Part shown: in pieces, positions 1 through 22,300 of the stretch | Numbering within the stretch: the stretch's first letter is position 1 | Layout: each line of letters starts with the position of its first letter | Source: Syngnathus acus | Taxonomy: Eukaryota > Chordata > Actinopteri > Syngnathiformes > Syngnathidae | Direction: 5' to 3' | DNA length: 64,000 bases | Assembly (NCBI RefSeq): GCF_901709675.1 | Contig: NC_051088.1 | Location: 11,186,193 to 11,250,192, forward strand | Made by a program: the position numbers and the translations under genes | Notes under the pieces: model-generated | Database searches by the model: none | Seen by the model: the letters and a program-made list of their open reading frames with translations, nothing else | What the model was told of the DNA's origin: nothing

Positions 1-512
1 CCAAGTGGGTAGAATGGCACCACTAAAGTCCAAAAGCAATGAGGTCAGTTTTGATCCAAAAGCGATCATTGAGCCTTGTTTCGAGGTGCCACAAATTCTG
101 TGCCGTAGTATTTCTTATCTATCAATGAAAAAGCAGATTGTCCTGGCCACACTGGCAAAATTGCACCAGTTGCTTGCAGACGACTTCACAAAGAACAACC
201 AATTCTGCTCCCGTCTCAATCGACAGCAAAATAAAGCTGTATTTGCGCAAGTATGTTTTATGACTTTAGTTCTGACCTAGATGTTCCATTGGCAAGTACC
301 AGCTTTCAATGAATATACTATATGACAAATAAGTATCTAAAACAAAGAACATTTGGTAATTTGGTATCTGCAGAACTAATCATTCACTATGTGAGGCTTT
401 AATTTAAAAATATGCACATGTAATACTTTAGCAAAATGAATTTACAGTATACACAATTTTAGTGAGTCCAAGAGAAAAAAAAAAAAAGTTGGTACTTATA
501 GTCCGGACTTAC

Positions 513-3500
513 CCCTCTGTGCAATGCAGTGCTGCCTCTCTTATCCTTGGCATCTGGCGCTGCCTCCTTCGCCAACAGGAAGCGAACGCAGTCAGTGTAA
601 CCCCCGAGAACGGCGAGCATTAGAGGAGTCCTGCAGTGCACCACGAGTAAAGCAAAGGGAGGATGGTTCATTGAGGACAAGGAAGCGTGACGCTTTTATT
701 AGGAAGGACTCACAGAAGCACTTACTGGCCAAACTTGTCCGCAACGTTGGTGAGGTCACCCTCCTCCCCACATTCGATCATCTTGTGCAGGCAATCAGAA
801 TGACCATGAGCAGCTGGAGAGATACAAACATCAAATTTTACAAACAAGACCTCAAAAGCAATGGCTAACACAGCACCCAGCATAAAAATATGGAATCACA
901 AAGAAAGCAATTTAAAATTTTGAAGAGAAAAAAGGCCAATTGTTATACAAAATAATTTGTGGATAGAATTAAGCAGCAGACTCCACATAGTATTTTCATC
1001 TATTACAGGGAGCGGCAAATTTTTTGGGGGGAAAATGACAGAGGCATCACAGTCACTCAGCCAATTATGGCTCACTGGTTTTAAACGTTTGGTGATGTCA
1101 TTTTCATTTTCAACAGCAAACAGCCAAATATCTGCCAGAGAGATGGAAATAAAAAAGTGTTGTTGTTGTTTTTTTTGCTGCTTTTAATTCATATTTCACA
1201 AGGACTATATTAATCGGAAAACCATGTTTAGACAAGTGGGGCCGCATAGAAAATTTTATGGAAAGGCCATTTCCTTACTTGACTTCCCCTTTAAACAACA
1301 AACAAATCTAACCTAATAACTAACAAATATGACAATGGTGGCAGTAGATTGCTAAAATAAAATTGATGACATCTAAGAATAGTATCATTTTCCTGGCCTT
1401 ACGGAGGCTGTTTATGTCCAACGGTGACTATCTGGCTGACATTCTGAGAGACTGATATGCAATATAACACGCAGCAAACTCTCATACCTGCAACATGAAT
1501 CGGGGTCCAAATGAGGCGGTTGTCATTAAGGAGACATGAGGCTCCCTGGGCCAAGAGCACCTCTACGCAGTGGGCGTAGCCTTTCTGGGCAGCCAGGTAG
1601 AGCACAGAGCGCCCAGCAGCATCTTGCATATCCACATAGGCAGCCGTCTCAGTCAGCACACGCAGCGCCTGCCAATGACCCCTGTCAGCCTATACATGAG
1701 GGAGGGACAAGGAAAGGGACTTTCTTTTAAAAAAATTCGAGTTCAGACGCCATGAGCCCAAGTGGGGGGAATGTTGAAAGATACTCACAGCGAGATGCAG
1801 GGGACTGACGGGAATACTGCTTTCTATGTCTCCAAGTGCATTAAAGGACATCTCCAGGAGCTAAAACACACAGACATACACTGTATGAACTCAAAATTCA
1901 ATTATAATAGTAGAGATTCTAATCGACCTTTAAGTCATTTGGATTTTTGGAAGTGAATTTTTTCATCCCAAATGTTGGTCCAATTTGACGCAGCTCTTTT
2001 GACACATAAGAAAAAGGTGCACTTACCAGCTCCAGGTTCTGTGTGTTGCCATGATAAGCTGCATAGTGAACGGCGCTGTAACCCTTAGCGTTGACCATCG
2101 AGGGATCGGCGCCATTATCCAGAAGATGCTCCAAGCAACTGCTTGTACGGAGGAAAGACACACGGATCCTTCAGTCATGGTGTGACTGACAAAAGGCCAA
2201 TGTAGTGGAGCAGAAATAAGTCGTAAAAACTCACAAGTATGACTCCTTCACCTCTTCTTCATCATGCTGATGGTTCCCATAAAAATGTCCATCACCTCTG
2301 AGGAGAACAAATTGACGAATATTTGTTTCTTAAGTTCTTTGCTGTCACCTCACACTGGTTTCTCACCTGCTGAAGGCTTGCGAGGCTGCAGAGTAGTGCA
2401 GGGGGGTGCAGCCCGTTTGGTCAGGCTCGTTGATCTCAGCACCAGCGCTCACCAGGGTCACAGTGCACTGGTACCTCCCATTAGCAGCCGCATAGTGTAA
2501 TGGTGTCCTGGTCGTGAGAAAGCAAAAAAATGGGTCATGTAGTCCTGTAGTTGCATAGGAATATTATCAACATCTAATTGAGTTCAGTGCAAATGCTCAC
2601 CTTCCCATTAAGTCCCTCCTGTTCAAGTCTGTGCCACTACTTAAGAGCAAGTTCAAACATTCAACATTTCTGCAAAGAAACACAACAATGGATAACAAGT
2701 TAGTTTGCTTTCACACAAAAAAGGGGGAGGGGGGCTGGAATAACAAACATGGGCAGATGTGGGAAAACATTAATCCAGTTGATGACAGATTGAAGTCCAA
2801 TTCATGTTTGGCACTAAAAATAGTCACCACATCCTCAGTCTTCGGTCATTACTTCAAGCTGTTCATTCATAATTGTTCATTCGAAGTATTTTCAACAAAG
2901 CATCACTGTTATTACCAGTAGCGAAGTAGTGAGTTCACTAGCTTAATGGTAACATAATAGAAAACACTATGGCCAGGCAAGACGGAATTAGCATCATCAC
3001 TACTGTGATTTAAAACCAGTAAGCAATTGTTGTAAAACATACACAGATACTAAGAGGCATAGATTCTCAGCTCTGCGGAAACAAAACTCCTGGACATTTT
3101 ACTTCCTGACATCATTGTAATATACAGTATGGGACTTTTATGTGAATCGTTTTCTTTTTTTAATCAAGTGCAGCTTAGCAGTATTTACCGATCAATGTAC
3201 GGCAGTTGAGCTTGCATAAAAAGTGTAGCCTTTTGAAGTTACAATTTTAAGGGTCAATAAAAATTCCACGTATTCAGAAAGGTTGTAAAGGCGTTGTCAC
3301 AGGTCGTAAAAGATGGCGGAGGTCAGACCATCTGTTTCATGGCAGGATGTGTTTGTTTGCAGGGGCGCAGATCAAAGAAGGTGAACTATTTGCACCTCAT
3401 GCATACAAAATGTGATAGCGCCACCAGGGGGCTTGCTCATCCACCCATCTCATGAAGACAGTAAAATCAACATAAAAGAGGAGAACAATAAGATCTGCAG

Positions 3501-6500
3501 CCTTCTCTGGGAGCTGAACCTGCTGTTAGACTCCACTTTTGTGATCATTAGTTTTAAGCTCTTGCTAAATCTTTGTTATAATAATATAGCTGTGATGTAA
3601 TAATAATGAATAAATCAAAGACAGTGAGTATGATATTTCAGCATGCGGCAAATTTGTTTTGAGACCACATGGGAGCACACGTTGGCCCTTTTGCGTTGAA
3701 TGAGTGACCGTTTATTTATTTGCCAACAACACTTTCTTACCCTCCAGAGGCAGCAGCGTGTAGACAGGTCCTCCCAAAGTTGTCAGGGGTGTTAATGTCA
3801 AACCCTGCCGACAGCACGTGCTCCTTGCTCATGGAGGAGACGATGCTGTACAGCTGACCTGTGCAGAAGGACGGGTTCGTGAGTCAATCCCAAACACACG
3901 CCACCCTCGTGGCATGCGATATTTTCCATCACAAACCTGAGGAGAGTAACTTGCGACAACAGTCTGAAAACCCGTAAAGCACAGCTAAGTGCAAGGGGAA
4001 CATTCCATGGATCCCACGTCTGAAAAAGCACACAAGGACAGAAAAAACAGAACAACTTTTGAACACAATTCTCGAATTGTTCTCTAACAATCTCTTATCG
4101 TTTGACTAAATTAAGTCACTGAGAACTAATTGACAGCATTGGACAGCTACTTCATGTTTTATGCGATGGTGTCGTTGCTACCTGGCCGTGTCTGCTCCGT
4201 TGGTCATTAGAGTGCTGATCAGCAGTTCATGGCCGAACTTAGCAGCGACATGGAGAGGAGTATTGCCATATCTATCCACACAATCGATTTCGCCACCTGA
4301 AATGACAAAAGGAGTTGCACGCTAATTTGGTTGAGGAACCCATGACACAGTGTGCACAATAAGGGGGTTGCCCCCTTACTTTAGTAATCATTGCTTTCAA
4401 TAAGAAGTGTATTTTTATACATACACAAGGTGTGAATCTTTGACAGTAAACAACTTAGTGCTGACTCAAATGAAGACTTTTCTGCCTTTGCGTGATTGTT
4501 ATTTGGTGTTCTATTCATGTTGTACGCAAACACTTCAGTACCTCAAAAATGATTGTTTTGTTTGTTACAGATAGAAAAATGTTTTAAAAATTAGAAAAAA
4601 AAAACAATTTTTTGATGTGCGCGAGAACTGTCTTCTCTCTGTTCCCCAAATGAATGGCAGAGTGGTAGTTACCGTTCTGGATAAGGATCTGAGAGCGTGT
4701 GAAGCGTCCATGAATGGCTGCCATGTGCAGGGGGCTCTTCCCTTCTTTGCTCTGTGGTAGAGAACAACGGCATGTTCAGAAATCAGAACGCAATCTCAAT
4801 TCATGAGCTGCTGGGAATGAGCCAGGGAAAAAAAGGCACTCTGTTGAAGAATCTTCTCGAAAGAATCGTTATTATTTATCTCTTGTGTGTTTTGACAGAA
4901 GGTCAGAAACCTTTCATTAAGACTGGTAGCAACAGTGTTGGATAGTGGAACGTTGCATAACGTGTCTCAAACAACACTAACTTGCTGGTTGACATCTGCC
5001 CCGTTGTTGACCAGCAACTCCAGACAGAGGGCGCCGTTGGTGGAGACGGCAGCCAGGTGCAGCGGCGTGTAGCCACACCTGTTGGGCTGGTTGACGTTGG
5101 CCCCGTGGTTGACCAGCTCGGTGGCCACGGCCTCCTGTCCCATGTAGCACGCCATGTGGAGCGCCGTGTTCCCAAATCCGTTGGGCTCGTCAATCTGAGA
5201 AGGAAGGAAATTTCCAAAATGTAAAGAGTCAAATTGATATGAACGTACACACACGGGAACCACAGTCTCTTACCTCTGTCCCCATCCTCAGCAGGTATTT
5301 TACAATTTCGATGTGGCCACTCGCGGCTGCAGCATGGAGCGGCGTGTAGCCCTGCTTGTCCTTGCTGCACTTGTCAGCGCCACGTGACACCAGCAGCTTC
5401 ACAACCTCCACATGGCCTGCACCACGTCACATGGATGTCAAGAGCAATCAGTGAAGCGAGGCGCACAACTATTGATCATCTGGCCGGCTATTCCACTCAA
5501 AGTCCAACCATCATTTGCCAGCAATTAAAAAAATGTCTTTAAAAGTTAGTCGAGACTCTCCCAAATCTGCTCAGAAAAACATTGTAAATGTTAATTACTG
5601 ACTATCACAAATCCTTGTGTGTGTAGTCAATAGTTTGGCTGATCCGATCATGACGTGACAGCCAGTTAGGAAGCTCGTTTAAGGTTTGGGCTGTTGCCAG
5701 ACATGAAATGAGTGTAAAAATAAGTCAGGAACGGCAATCAAGTGAGCAGATAACAGTTAGCCTAGCTTCTTCTACTACTAAGTTAGAGGCGCATAGAGGG
5801 AAGAAATTCGGTGTTAGAAGGAATAAGGGGGGCACTTTTCCATTGTGAAAAATGTTTTTTTTTTTTGTAGGTTCGCTATTGATCGAGGCAAAATTCCTAC
5901 AGGGAAAACCCCTTGTTTTGTTTCCTGTACAGTGAAAGACTGATGATGCCTGACAAACAAATGAAACACAGGCGACTTGGCCCACGCTATCAGCACAAAA
6001 TTTAAGATGGTTGTGAGTTACCCAGGTAAGCGGCGGAGTGGATGGGCTGTCGCTCCTTCTTATCAATGGCACTCAGGTTGGCTCCCTTATTCAGCAGCAG
6101 CTTCACCATCTAGCAGAGATTCCCCGGTCATTTCTCGGAGCATTGCTTGTGACGAGCTCTCAGAATGCGCGCCTCACCTCCTGAAAGCCGCTCTGAGCGG
6201 CATGATGCAGTGCAGTTCTGCCGGTACGATCCGCCATGTTCAGGTTGCTCAGCTGGCCCAGCAAGGCCTCAGCGCAGCGCGTGGCCCGGTTGGCGGCCGC
6301 CACATGCAGCGCCGTCTGCCATAACTTGTCTCGGGCATTGGCCTCTGCACCGCGCCTCAGCAGCAAACCCACGGCCCTCTGTAGACACCAAAGGAACTCT
6401 GTGCTGTATTTCCTCGACTTGACAGTTTTCGTTGTCTATTTCCTCCTACCTGAACGTGCAGCGTTTAGCGAGTGTTCTTGCTGCCATTATTATTAGAGTA

Positions 6501-8684
6501 CCATAATGCAACTATTGCATTCATTGCACATTTGTAATACACATATTGAAAGCAAAATGAAGCTCGTTGCTTACTTCATTCCTGGAAGCCGCTGCCCTGT
6601 GCAAGGGGGTGAGCCATATATGATCTTTAGCGTTCACATTGGCACCTGAGAAGACAAAGGTCAATTATATTGAGGCTAAACAATGATTCAATATTCAAAT
6701 GTTACTTCAAACATGGTTGCACAATTTAAAAAATAAATAAATTCTGATGGCCACAGACTCGGGGGAAGATTTTATTCACTGTGGCTACGCAGTTTGCATG
6801 TTGTCCTGATGCTTGGTTGGGTATTTCCTCTCGTATGCCAAAAACATGTCATGTTCGGTTCGATGAAGACTTTGCGAATGGATGTTTGTTGACATGTAAA
6901 ACCTCAAAGATCTTTAACAGTGTCCTCATACACTATAATTTTTCAGATTATAAATCGCTTTTTTTTCTTCCTGATTTGGCTGGTTCTGCAACTCACACTC
7001 GTTGGTCGACTCCAAGTACATTCAATGACCAGAGACAAAGCAGGATATCTCAAAACTACATTCAAAAAAATTCAATGCACCAAACTGCAACGACTAGCAC
7101 TTAAGCAGAATGCAGAGGGTACGTGAAAGCATTTAGTAATTTATTTGATGCACCAAAATCAGAAAAGCCGCTTGTCAACTCAAGTTCCAGGGAAAGCTCT
7201 TATGAGAAACTGGGCATGGGTTTAGTCTGGAGGGGCAGTACGGGGCTGGCCCCCGGTCATTTTCTTAGATCGGGCGGGGCTGCGGTTTAGAGAGAAGGAA
7301 TGAGCAGATATTCTCAGAGATGAGTGGTGTTTTTGGTTTAGCATTTGAAACTGCCTAAAGGCTAAAGTTGATTTCGCATGAGATGGCTCTTTTAATTTGC
7401 TTGCACCCAAAATCCCTATTCGCTCATCATGCTGACTTTATGTGCATTCCATTCGTCACAATAACACACCAGAAGTATTTGCCAACTGCTATAAGACATT
7501 AGAATAAATGAGAGGTAGAAATAGGAGTCATGGACTATCGCTGGTGACAATCAAGCAACAAAAGTATATTCGAACAGTAAATTCGAAAATCCACTCTGAC
7601 GCCCACACACCAGAGCAAACAAAATATATGTGGTCACTAAGTGGATTTTCACCCATGGCGGGGAGGTTTCAAACATATCCCCCCCCTCCCTATACTATAT
7701 AGGGGATTGACTGTTTTAATTAATGAAGTACAACAAGGCAAGCATCTGACCTGATTCAATGAGGAGGTCCATGATATGAACATCACCCATGCATGCAGCA
7801 GCATGAAGAGGCGTACGCCGCTCTTGGTCCTGTTCAATTCGAGACAAGAAAAAAACACACGTTCAATACCCTTCATGAGAATCATGTGTTGAATGACAAT
7901 ATCTGCAGCTGTTCACACATACCAGTGCATTGACATCCTCCTTTTTGTGCAATAATAGTTGGACTTCTTCAGCATTACGATTGAAGATGGCCTGGACCAG
8001 AGGAGGCTGAAACACAAAACGCAACACATTTACTGGGATGAAGGTGGGGCGGGATGGTTAAGGTTACCTTGAGCCCTATTTGCATGACATCATTTAGTCT
8101 TATTTACAGTAGTTCTCATCCGATTCATTTGCTAGTCTATATTCTTGAGATACACATTTGGAGTTACACCCCAAGTTCGCTGTATCTGCACCATACGGTT
8201 TTTCTATCGAATCGCTAACGGTGCATTGAACCGCTTCCCATCCAACACGGATAAATCGATTGTCGATGCATTAATTTGCCTTTCCTTTGTATGAGCCATT
8301 AAATTCCAAGCGACCTTTCGTGAGATATCGCAGCTAAATAGGATGGAAGAGAATCCCAGCAAATAGACGAATCCCACATAGAGGCCTACACTACAGTCCG
8401 CCTGAGCTATTTGCTCGGCAAGTCGAGTGGATTGTTAGCCGTGAGCTAATGAGCAGGAACGCAACGATACAGCGGGAATTAACTAACGCAGATAATTAAA
8501 ATGATTTATCGCCATGATGCGTACAATCCCGCCATCGACCTAAATGAAAGGTTGGGACGTTTGTACACAGGATTACAAATAAGTCGGTTTATTGGGTGAG
8601 CGCCGTGATGCGCAGATGAGCTTCCCAGCAAATAGACGGCGCCCCTCGTCGGCGTACCTGGTCTGCAATGTTTAGTACTCCCAT
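513..8684 (-). CDS. ankrd52: ankrd52, PP6 regulatory ankyrin repeat subunit C (5' 20 coding exons; 3' end outside window)
   Basis: Scaffold/regulatory subunit of protein phosphatase 6, built almost wholly of ankyrin repeats. Coding exons (5' to 3'): 8658-8684, 7923-8006, 7751-7829, 6575-6645, 6178-6378, 6022-6109, 5274-5416, 4982-5194, 4673-4751, 4182-4296, 3937-4019, 3741-3858, 2601-2669, 2367-2507, 2235-2297, 2027-2138, 1789-1860, 1488-1689, 726-813, 513-630. They join in frame to 722 codons (human protein about 1076 aa) with GT-AG borders throughout. The start ATG at 8684 encodes MGVLNIADQ, matching the family N-terminus. Repeats carry the usual TPLHxAA motifs, e.g. [20 protein letters not shown] and [19 protein letters not shown]. 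Among the paralogues ANKRD28/44/52, the segment [17 protein letters not shown] (exon 3741-3858) and the DEEEVKES acidic linker exon (2235-2297) point to ANKRD52. Which teleost duplicate it is cannot be told. Confidence 0.93.
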
Positions 8685-9060
8685 CTCCCAAACTCAGCCG
8701 GGACGGAGCTCCTTCATGGGGCTGAAACTTGGAGGTATATTGCAGCGTGCTGCTGTTTCCACCCCTTAAACAACATCCATCGCACGCAGGAGAACACGAA
8801 CGCGACTCCCTCCCGACCTGATACTGTTGTTGTCTGCATCTGATGTCGGCTTGGACGATGCTGCTCTCCTGCCACTGCGCAGCTTCGCACTGGTCCGCCT
8901 ACAGGCTCGGCGGGCGCTTGACGCTTCGGGTGGTCAAATGGCGACATCGTGTGGCCAAAGCATGTACAGTAGAGGCCCGGTGACAGGCAGATGCAGGTTG
9001 TCTCAGAAGGCCGGAGCAGGAGTGGATGGATGCGTTCGGATTTTTCTTGATTTTCCTGCA
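8685..9060 (-). promoter_or_regulatory. probable ankrd52 5'UTR and promoter region
   Basis: Sequence directly upstream of the ankrd52 ATG. It is richer in G+C and CpG than the flanking DNA, as expected for a housekeeping promoter. I see no clear TATA box, so the transcription start cannot be placed. Open frames on both strands here (for example 8714-9061 minus) are not recognisable proteins and probably reflect base composition. Confidence 0.4.
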
Positions 9061-10919
9061 ATTTTCATTTTATTTGTGAGTCATGAACCTCACCGCACGT
9101 CACTGCATATTATACATTTCCAGTGCATGATGTAAATGGCATCGTTACACTCAAATCACACACAGAAAAAATCAGTCTGGAAACAAAATGTTTTTTTGTT
9201 TTTTTTTAATTCGAGCAAATTACTAAAATCGGAACAATATTCAGGAGGAGTTATCAAAAAGCTATAATCTCATCATTCCCGTTGAATACTGTAGAAAATA
9301 GTATGTACTGCTGCGGAATCACCAATTTATATATAAAAAAAACATCTGCATAGTCGAAGTAAAGACCAACAGAATCCCACAGGAACTGTCCTTGGCTTTT
9401 TGACAAGGCAGCATACTTGCAATATGGCCCTTTTTTGTGCATGTATATTTCAACATTTTTGCTTCTCGAAGCAATCAATCTTTGTGTTGCTACATCAATC
9501 GAGCGTACCTTTGAATGACGACCATCCTGCTCATGCTCCAACAGAATGACTGCCAACATAATCAACATGTAAACATGTACGGCTGGTGGATCAGTACAGA
9601 TGTTTGTTTTTTTCTTGTCTCCCAAAACAACCAATAAAGGTTTCACAGACACTGGATACATGCGTAAATAATCGTACGCGGAACGCAAAACTGTTTTCAT
9701 CGTAAGCATATCATCAGATGCAATATAATTCAGAAAAGTTCAGCAAAGATTATAGATTATGTATGAAGGAGCATTGGATGGCCACAGTGAAAAGAAAAAT
9801 TGAATAAAATTACAGAAGAGATGCTATGTCATAAGAATAGTCGTAAAATTATGAGAAGAAAATTGTAATATGAGCAATAATGTTGCAGTATTACAAGAAA
9901 ATATATGACTCGTATGTTAAGACCATTACTTCAAGATTGACTTTTCTCATAACATTGTGAATGCATTCCAATATTAAGATTTATTTTGTTAAAAAAATCA
10001 TTCTTGCAGCTACCAGATTATGTCTTGAAATTAATGTTTTCTTTTGCGTGTGGCCCAGATTTGCCGCTATAATGTTATTTTTTAAAATGAAATAAATTAT
10101 AAAGATGTATATGTATGCTGTATATACAAATTATAAGTCATAATATTTACATTTAATTAAGAAACCAAATAATTTGCCATGCATGACGTGTTTGGGAGGG
10201 TTACCGACTAGCTAATCGGAGGCACAAACACATGATCATGAGGGTCATTAGTTACAGTGTATGGTTGTGCTTGGAAAGCACACAAAACGGAAGGGGGAGG
10301 TCTCAAAAATAGGGAAATGTGAATGAATATTCTTCTGTTTTTGATTCAAATGCTAGAAGTTGGTACATTTTAATCATGTGAAAAGAGTCAGTTTAGTACC
10401 TTTGCACAGTGGACGAGAGTAGAAAAATGTAATTGGCACAAATGTTTTTGCTGCAAAATTCTGCTCCTCTCCATCCTGAGATGAACTTTTATCAGTAGCC
10501 ATTTGTTTAAACTAACTTGAGACAGACTTTGCCTCCAGTCGCAGGGTGTCAGCCACACCCGAAAATAAATTGTTGAAGAAAGCAATTTTTTTTTTTTCTC
10601 GCAACTGAACTCATCCCGCTGATGGCGGTCTGTTGATCAGAATTAAAAATGGAAGACGACAAGCCAGTGTTCAACAGGGATTTGAGGAAAACAATGTCAG
10701 TGCCACTTTGCAATGTTTATATTGTGTCAACATCGGCAGCTTGAGAAAAGAGGCCAAGTATCCGGGGTGATGCAAAAAAACTGGTGTATGAGCAAAGAGC
10801 ACGAATGGATCACTCCTTGGCGAGGCAGTCGCTTTGGACAAGACCTGAAGTTGCTGCTGATTGGACTGAAATGTTGCTGCCATTGAGGCCGGTTCGACGT
10901 TTTTCACGTGCACGCTGCC
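9061..10919. other. intergenic stretch between src 3' end and ankrd52 5' end
   Basis: AT-rich DNA holding the probable src 3'UTR at its right side. A minus-strand AATAAA at 9980-9985 (TTTATT on the plus strand) is one possible src polyadenylation signal, giving a 3'UTR of roughly 0.95 kb, but other signals are possible. A 151-codon minus-strand open frame with an ATG lies at 9254-9709; I do not recognise the protein. Nothing else is visible. Confidence 0.35.
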
Positions 10920-18813
<7,894 letters not shown>

Positions 18814-19301
18814 TGTGAGGACTAGAGGGCATTGAAGGACAGGAGATGGAGGGGAAATGAGGTGATGATTGTAGCCACTATACAATACAATTATAATGAG
18901 TTGTCTCCATCAAAGTTTCTCATCCGGACCCATATTTTTAAGTGGTGACCCATTTTAACAGAAGTACATTTATTTTTCAATAGTCTTTGACATAGAAATA
19001 GATGTGCAAATTACAATATACAACATAAAATTATTAAGCATGAGGAAGAACAAGATTACCTGGTGTCGAAATAATTAAATAAATTTATCAGATGCCAAAA
19101 CTACAAACTCCAGACAATTTTCTGGGCTGCATAAAGACAACACTAACAAAAACCTGTTTGCCATAAAATACAAAAGTCTTCAATTGACACTTGAGTATGT
19201 TCCAAAACAAAGTTCCAGAGAGGGGCTGAGGACATAGGACATTGGCTACATACCAAACATCAGCTGCTGCTCCTCACATTTGACACACGTGAGTGCACGC
19301 G

Positions 19302-19304
<3 letters not shown>

Positions 19305-19356
<52 letters not shown>
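19305..19356. repeat. (CA)n microsatellite
   Basis: Uninterrupted AC dinucleotide array of about 26 units inside the src upstream intron; likely polymorphic in length. Confidence 0.97.
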
Positions 19357-19359
<3 letters not shown>

Positions 19360-22300
19360 TGCACATGCAACTCACCAACTCAAATGATCCGTCCATTTTT
19401 TTCTACTGCTTATTGTATACTGCTTCCGACACGGAAGCCAGAGTGAACCGTTACACAAGCAGTGAGTCGATTGAAATAATTGATTATATTATTTACAAGA
19501 CTGCAGGGGAAACAATAATAACCACAATACCACTCAGTACAACAAAGACCTTCACCAAGGCCAACTTATTAGGTTGATCACAATTGAATGACATGCTTTT
19601 CCAGTATAAGCTTCTGTTTTTCAATTTGTGGGCTGAAATAACGACAACACTGAATTATGTTGCCCTAAATTCATTTATTGGAGTGAAGGTCGACAGATAA
19701 CGCTGGCTAATAAATGCAGAACTTGAAAGGTTAATATGAAGAACAGACAGCGGAGCAACGGTCCGTTTTGGATCAGTGCATCTTTTTTCTTCCCATTATG
19801 CTTTATATAGCGCTCGTGACGGGGCTGTAATCACAGCTTAGTGTGGGAATATGATTACACTAAGCCAAAGCAGCGCTATGGTTGACGGATATAACCACAG
19901 GGGGTCTGCTATGAAAAGCTAATTTTCAGAGAAGGCTGATTTGGGAGCTATAGTGACAAGTTGGCAGGGGTCAGAGTGCCCACAGGGAGCGCCAAGATGC
20001 TCAGCCTGCCGAGCACTCCGTGCATTTTCATTTCATTGCCATGTCTGCCTCACTCAAGAGGAGCTTGTACTCCATGACCAGAAGTCAGAGTCGTGCAAAC
20101 ATGCATGTTTTTGGAATGTGGAAGGAATCTGCAGTATCTGAAGAAAACCCACGTAAGCATAAAGGCCGTCATGTTAACCAAGACTACGTCACACTAACCC
20201 GCTAACATTTTCAAGCGAAGCAATTTTAACAATAAAACACTTGCCTTGCTTAGAAAAAGTTTTCTAATTGCTTCACGGAATATGTCATTACAATTTCTAT
20301 TATTTTCTATAGGAAAAACTCCAAATTCACAGAATGCCATTTCAGTTGACTGCAGAAGACACACACAAATCCTATCGCTTGAGGGTTTCCTGGCTTTGAA
20401 AAGCATGCAGGAACAGGAAATAAATGGAGACGGGCAATATTGCGTTTGGACAGAACGGAAGCATGTGTGTTAGCGTATGTTAGCTAATAACGTTAGCCTC
20501 ATTTAGGGCTAATAGATTCTACAACAGAGGGAGGCTGGGCTGCATAAAAATCCCTGTGGCAAGGCGGGGGCATGTGCTTGCTCGCTTGGGGAGGGGTTTG
20601 CTTAATTATGCATACGGATTGGCAAAGAGCTTCAAATCCTTGGAGTCTTCAGGGACTTTGGTTGAATACCAAAAGCAGTCTTTCAGTCATGCTGCTGGGG
20701 CTCTTCCCGTACAAATGCTTTACTTAACCTGGGACTGAAAAAAAAATGTTACTTCTTCTGTCATTAGAATAGGAGCAGTGTTGTGATCCTCATCGGTTGA
20801 AAATTCACAGCCCTTATCATCAGTTCATATTTGTCTGATCTTAGTGATGAAGACGACATGGCTCTTCTTCAATTTTTCTTTTCATCTCATTCGTTTCATC
20901 TATCAGGACGTCAAAATTGGTCAAACTTGCTTCAGATGTTTTTTTATTTTGTATGCAGACTTGATGAGAAGATATTCCCCGCTGTGAGGATGAAACAAAG
21001 TCAAGTCAGACTGACGGATGGTGAAACTCGTGAAGAAGCGAGTTCAGGCTTGTGCGCTGAGACCAAAACCACAACAGTATTCTTCATTTCTACCAGCGTT
21101 GCGGGTACCCTGAACATTGACTGCGACAGTTAAATCACTGAAGCCCAAATTAACCAAAACAAGCATCAACTTTTTTTCTTTATTTATTTATTGAAGACTG
21201 AAACAAAACATTTTTAACACAAATTTTGATTATTGATTAATTTACAGCATTTGGTATTTTGTTGGGTTTTGTTGTGCAGTATGCAGTTTTCAGCACATAC
21301 TGATTAACTGTACAGCAATATAAAAAGAAATGATTCACTCAAAAACCTGTTATTCTTTTTAGGGTACTGCCTAAAGTTACACGTTTATGTGAAAATAAAC
21401 ACGAGTACATTTTTTAGTACATTTCCTCACCTATTATTTTGTACTATTAAAATAGCAGAAATAATCCAAATTAAAATGTCAGTCACAGTTGAGGCTCATT
21501 TGATAAAAACTGGGCTCATAACAAAAAGAAACGGAAAAAACAAAAAACAAAACAGAAGCGCAGAGATGCAGCCGTTATGGAAGTCCCATTCTTGCTTTAA
21601 GTCAAACAAACAAATGAGCTTCCTCTAATGGTTAAATGAAGCGGCAGTTGAAGTGAAGATAACACTCTGGTTTCAACGCATTTATTTACATAAGCGCACA
21701 TCATAGGTGGACTGGCCGAAGTGAAACCAACAAACCAGTTTGTCAGCTTGTTCCTGTGGTCAAAATGCAAACTGACGCGTTTATGTTTGCCTTTGAATCG
21801 TTGCTTCCAGGGGAGACGGATGTGGTCCTTTTTAGCATTTCTCTGTGGCAGTGCTCTGCAAACGGCTTGCCGAGTCATGGGGGTTCACAGATTACAACGT
21901 CTGTGGCTTGTGATCCTTATGTCGACCCACTTGTATGCATTCCTTCATTTTTGATACCCTCCGTCATGTAATTACAACACTACCAGGTCATTCCTGGGTC
22001 AGCACCAGCAATTTGCCACATGATCCAAACGCTCTTGTTTACATTCTGATCGTCACCATCTTTTTCCTTAGCATACTGGCTAAACCCCGTGACGGCGTTC
22101 CATCGGGGCCTGCCAACAAACACTACTATCTTTGCAATGACAAAACTGGAAAGACCAGTCTGATCGCTGCGAGAACTCTCGATCCTGTTTCAGCTAATAA
22201 TGAACGCACCCTAGCAATGGTCCAAGTTAAATGTCAGCATGTTCGCTTATTCTCCTCCTTGAACTCAGCTGTTTGCACAACTAACATTGACAGTACACCC

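Noticed and set aside
8355-8640. Repeated CCCAGCAAATAGACG at about 8357 and 8627 as regulatory repeats
   Set aside because: Only two short copies with no wider similarity; cannot be separated from chance or a small local duplication.
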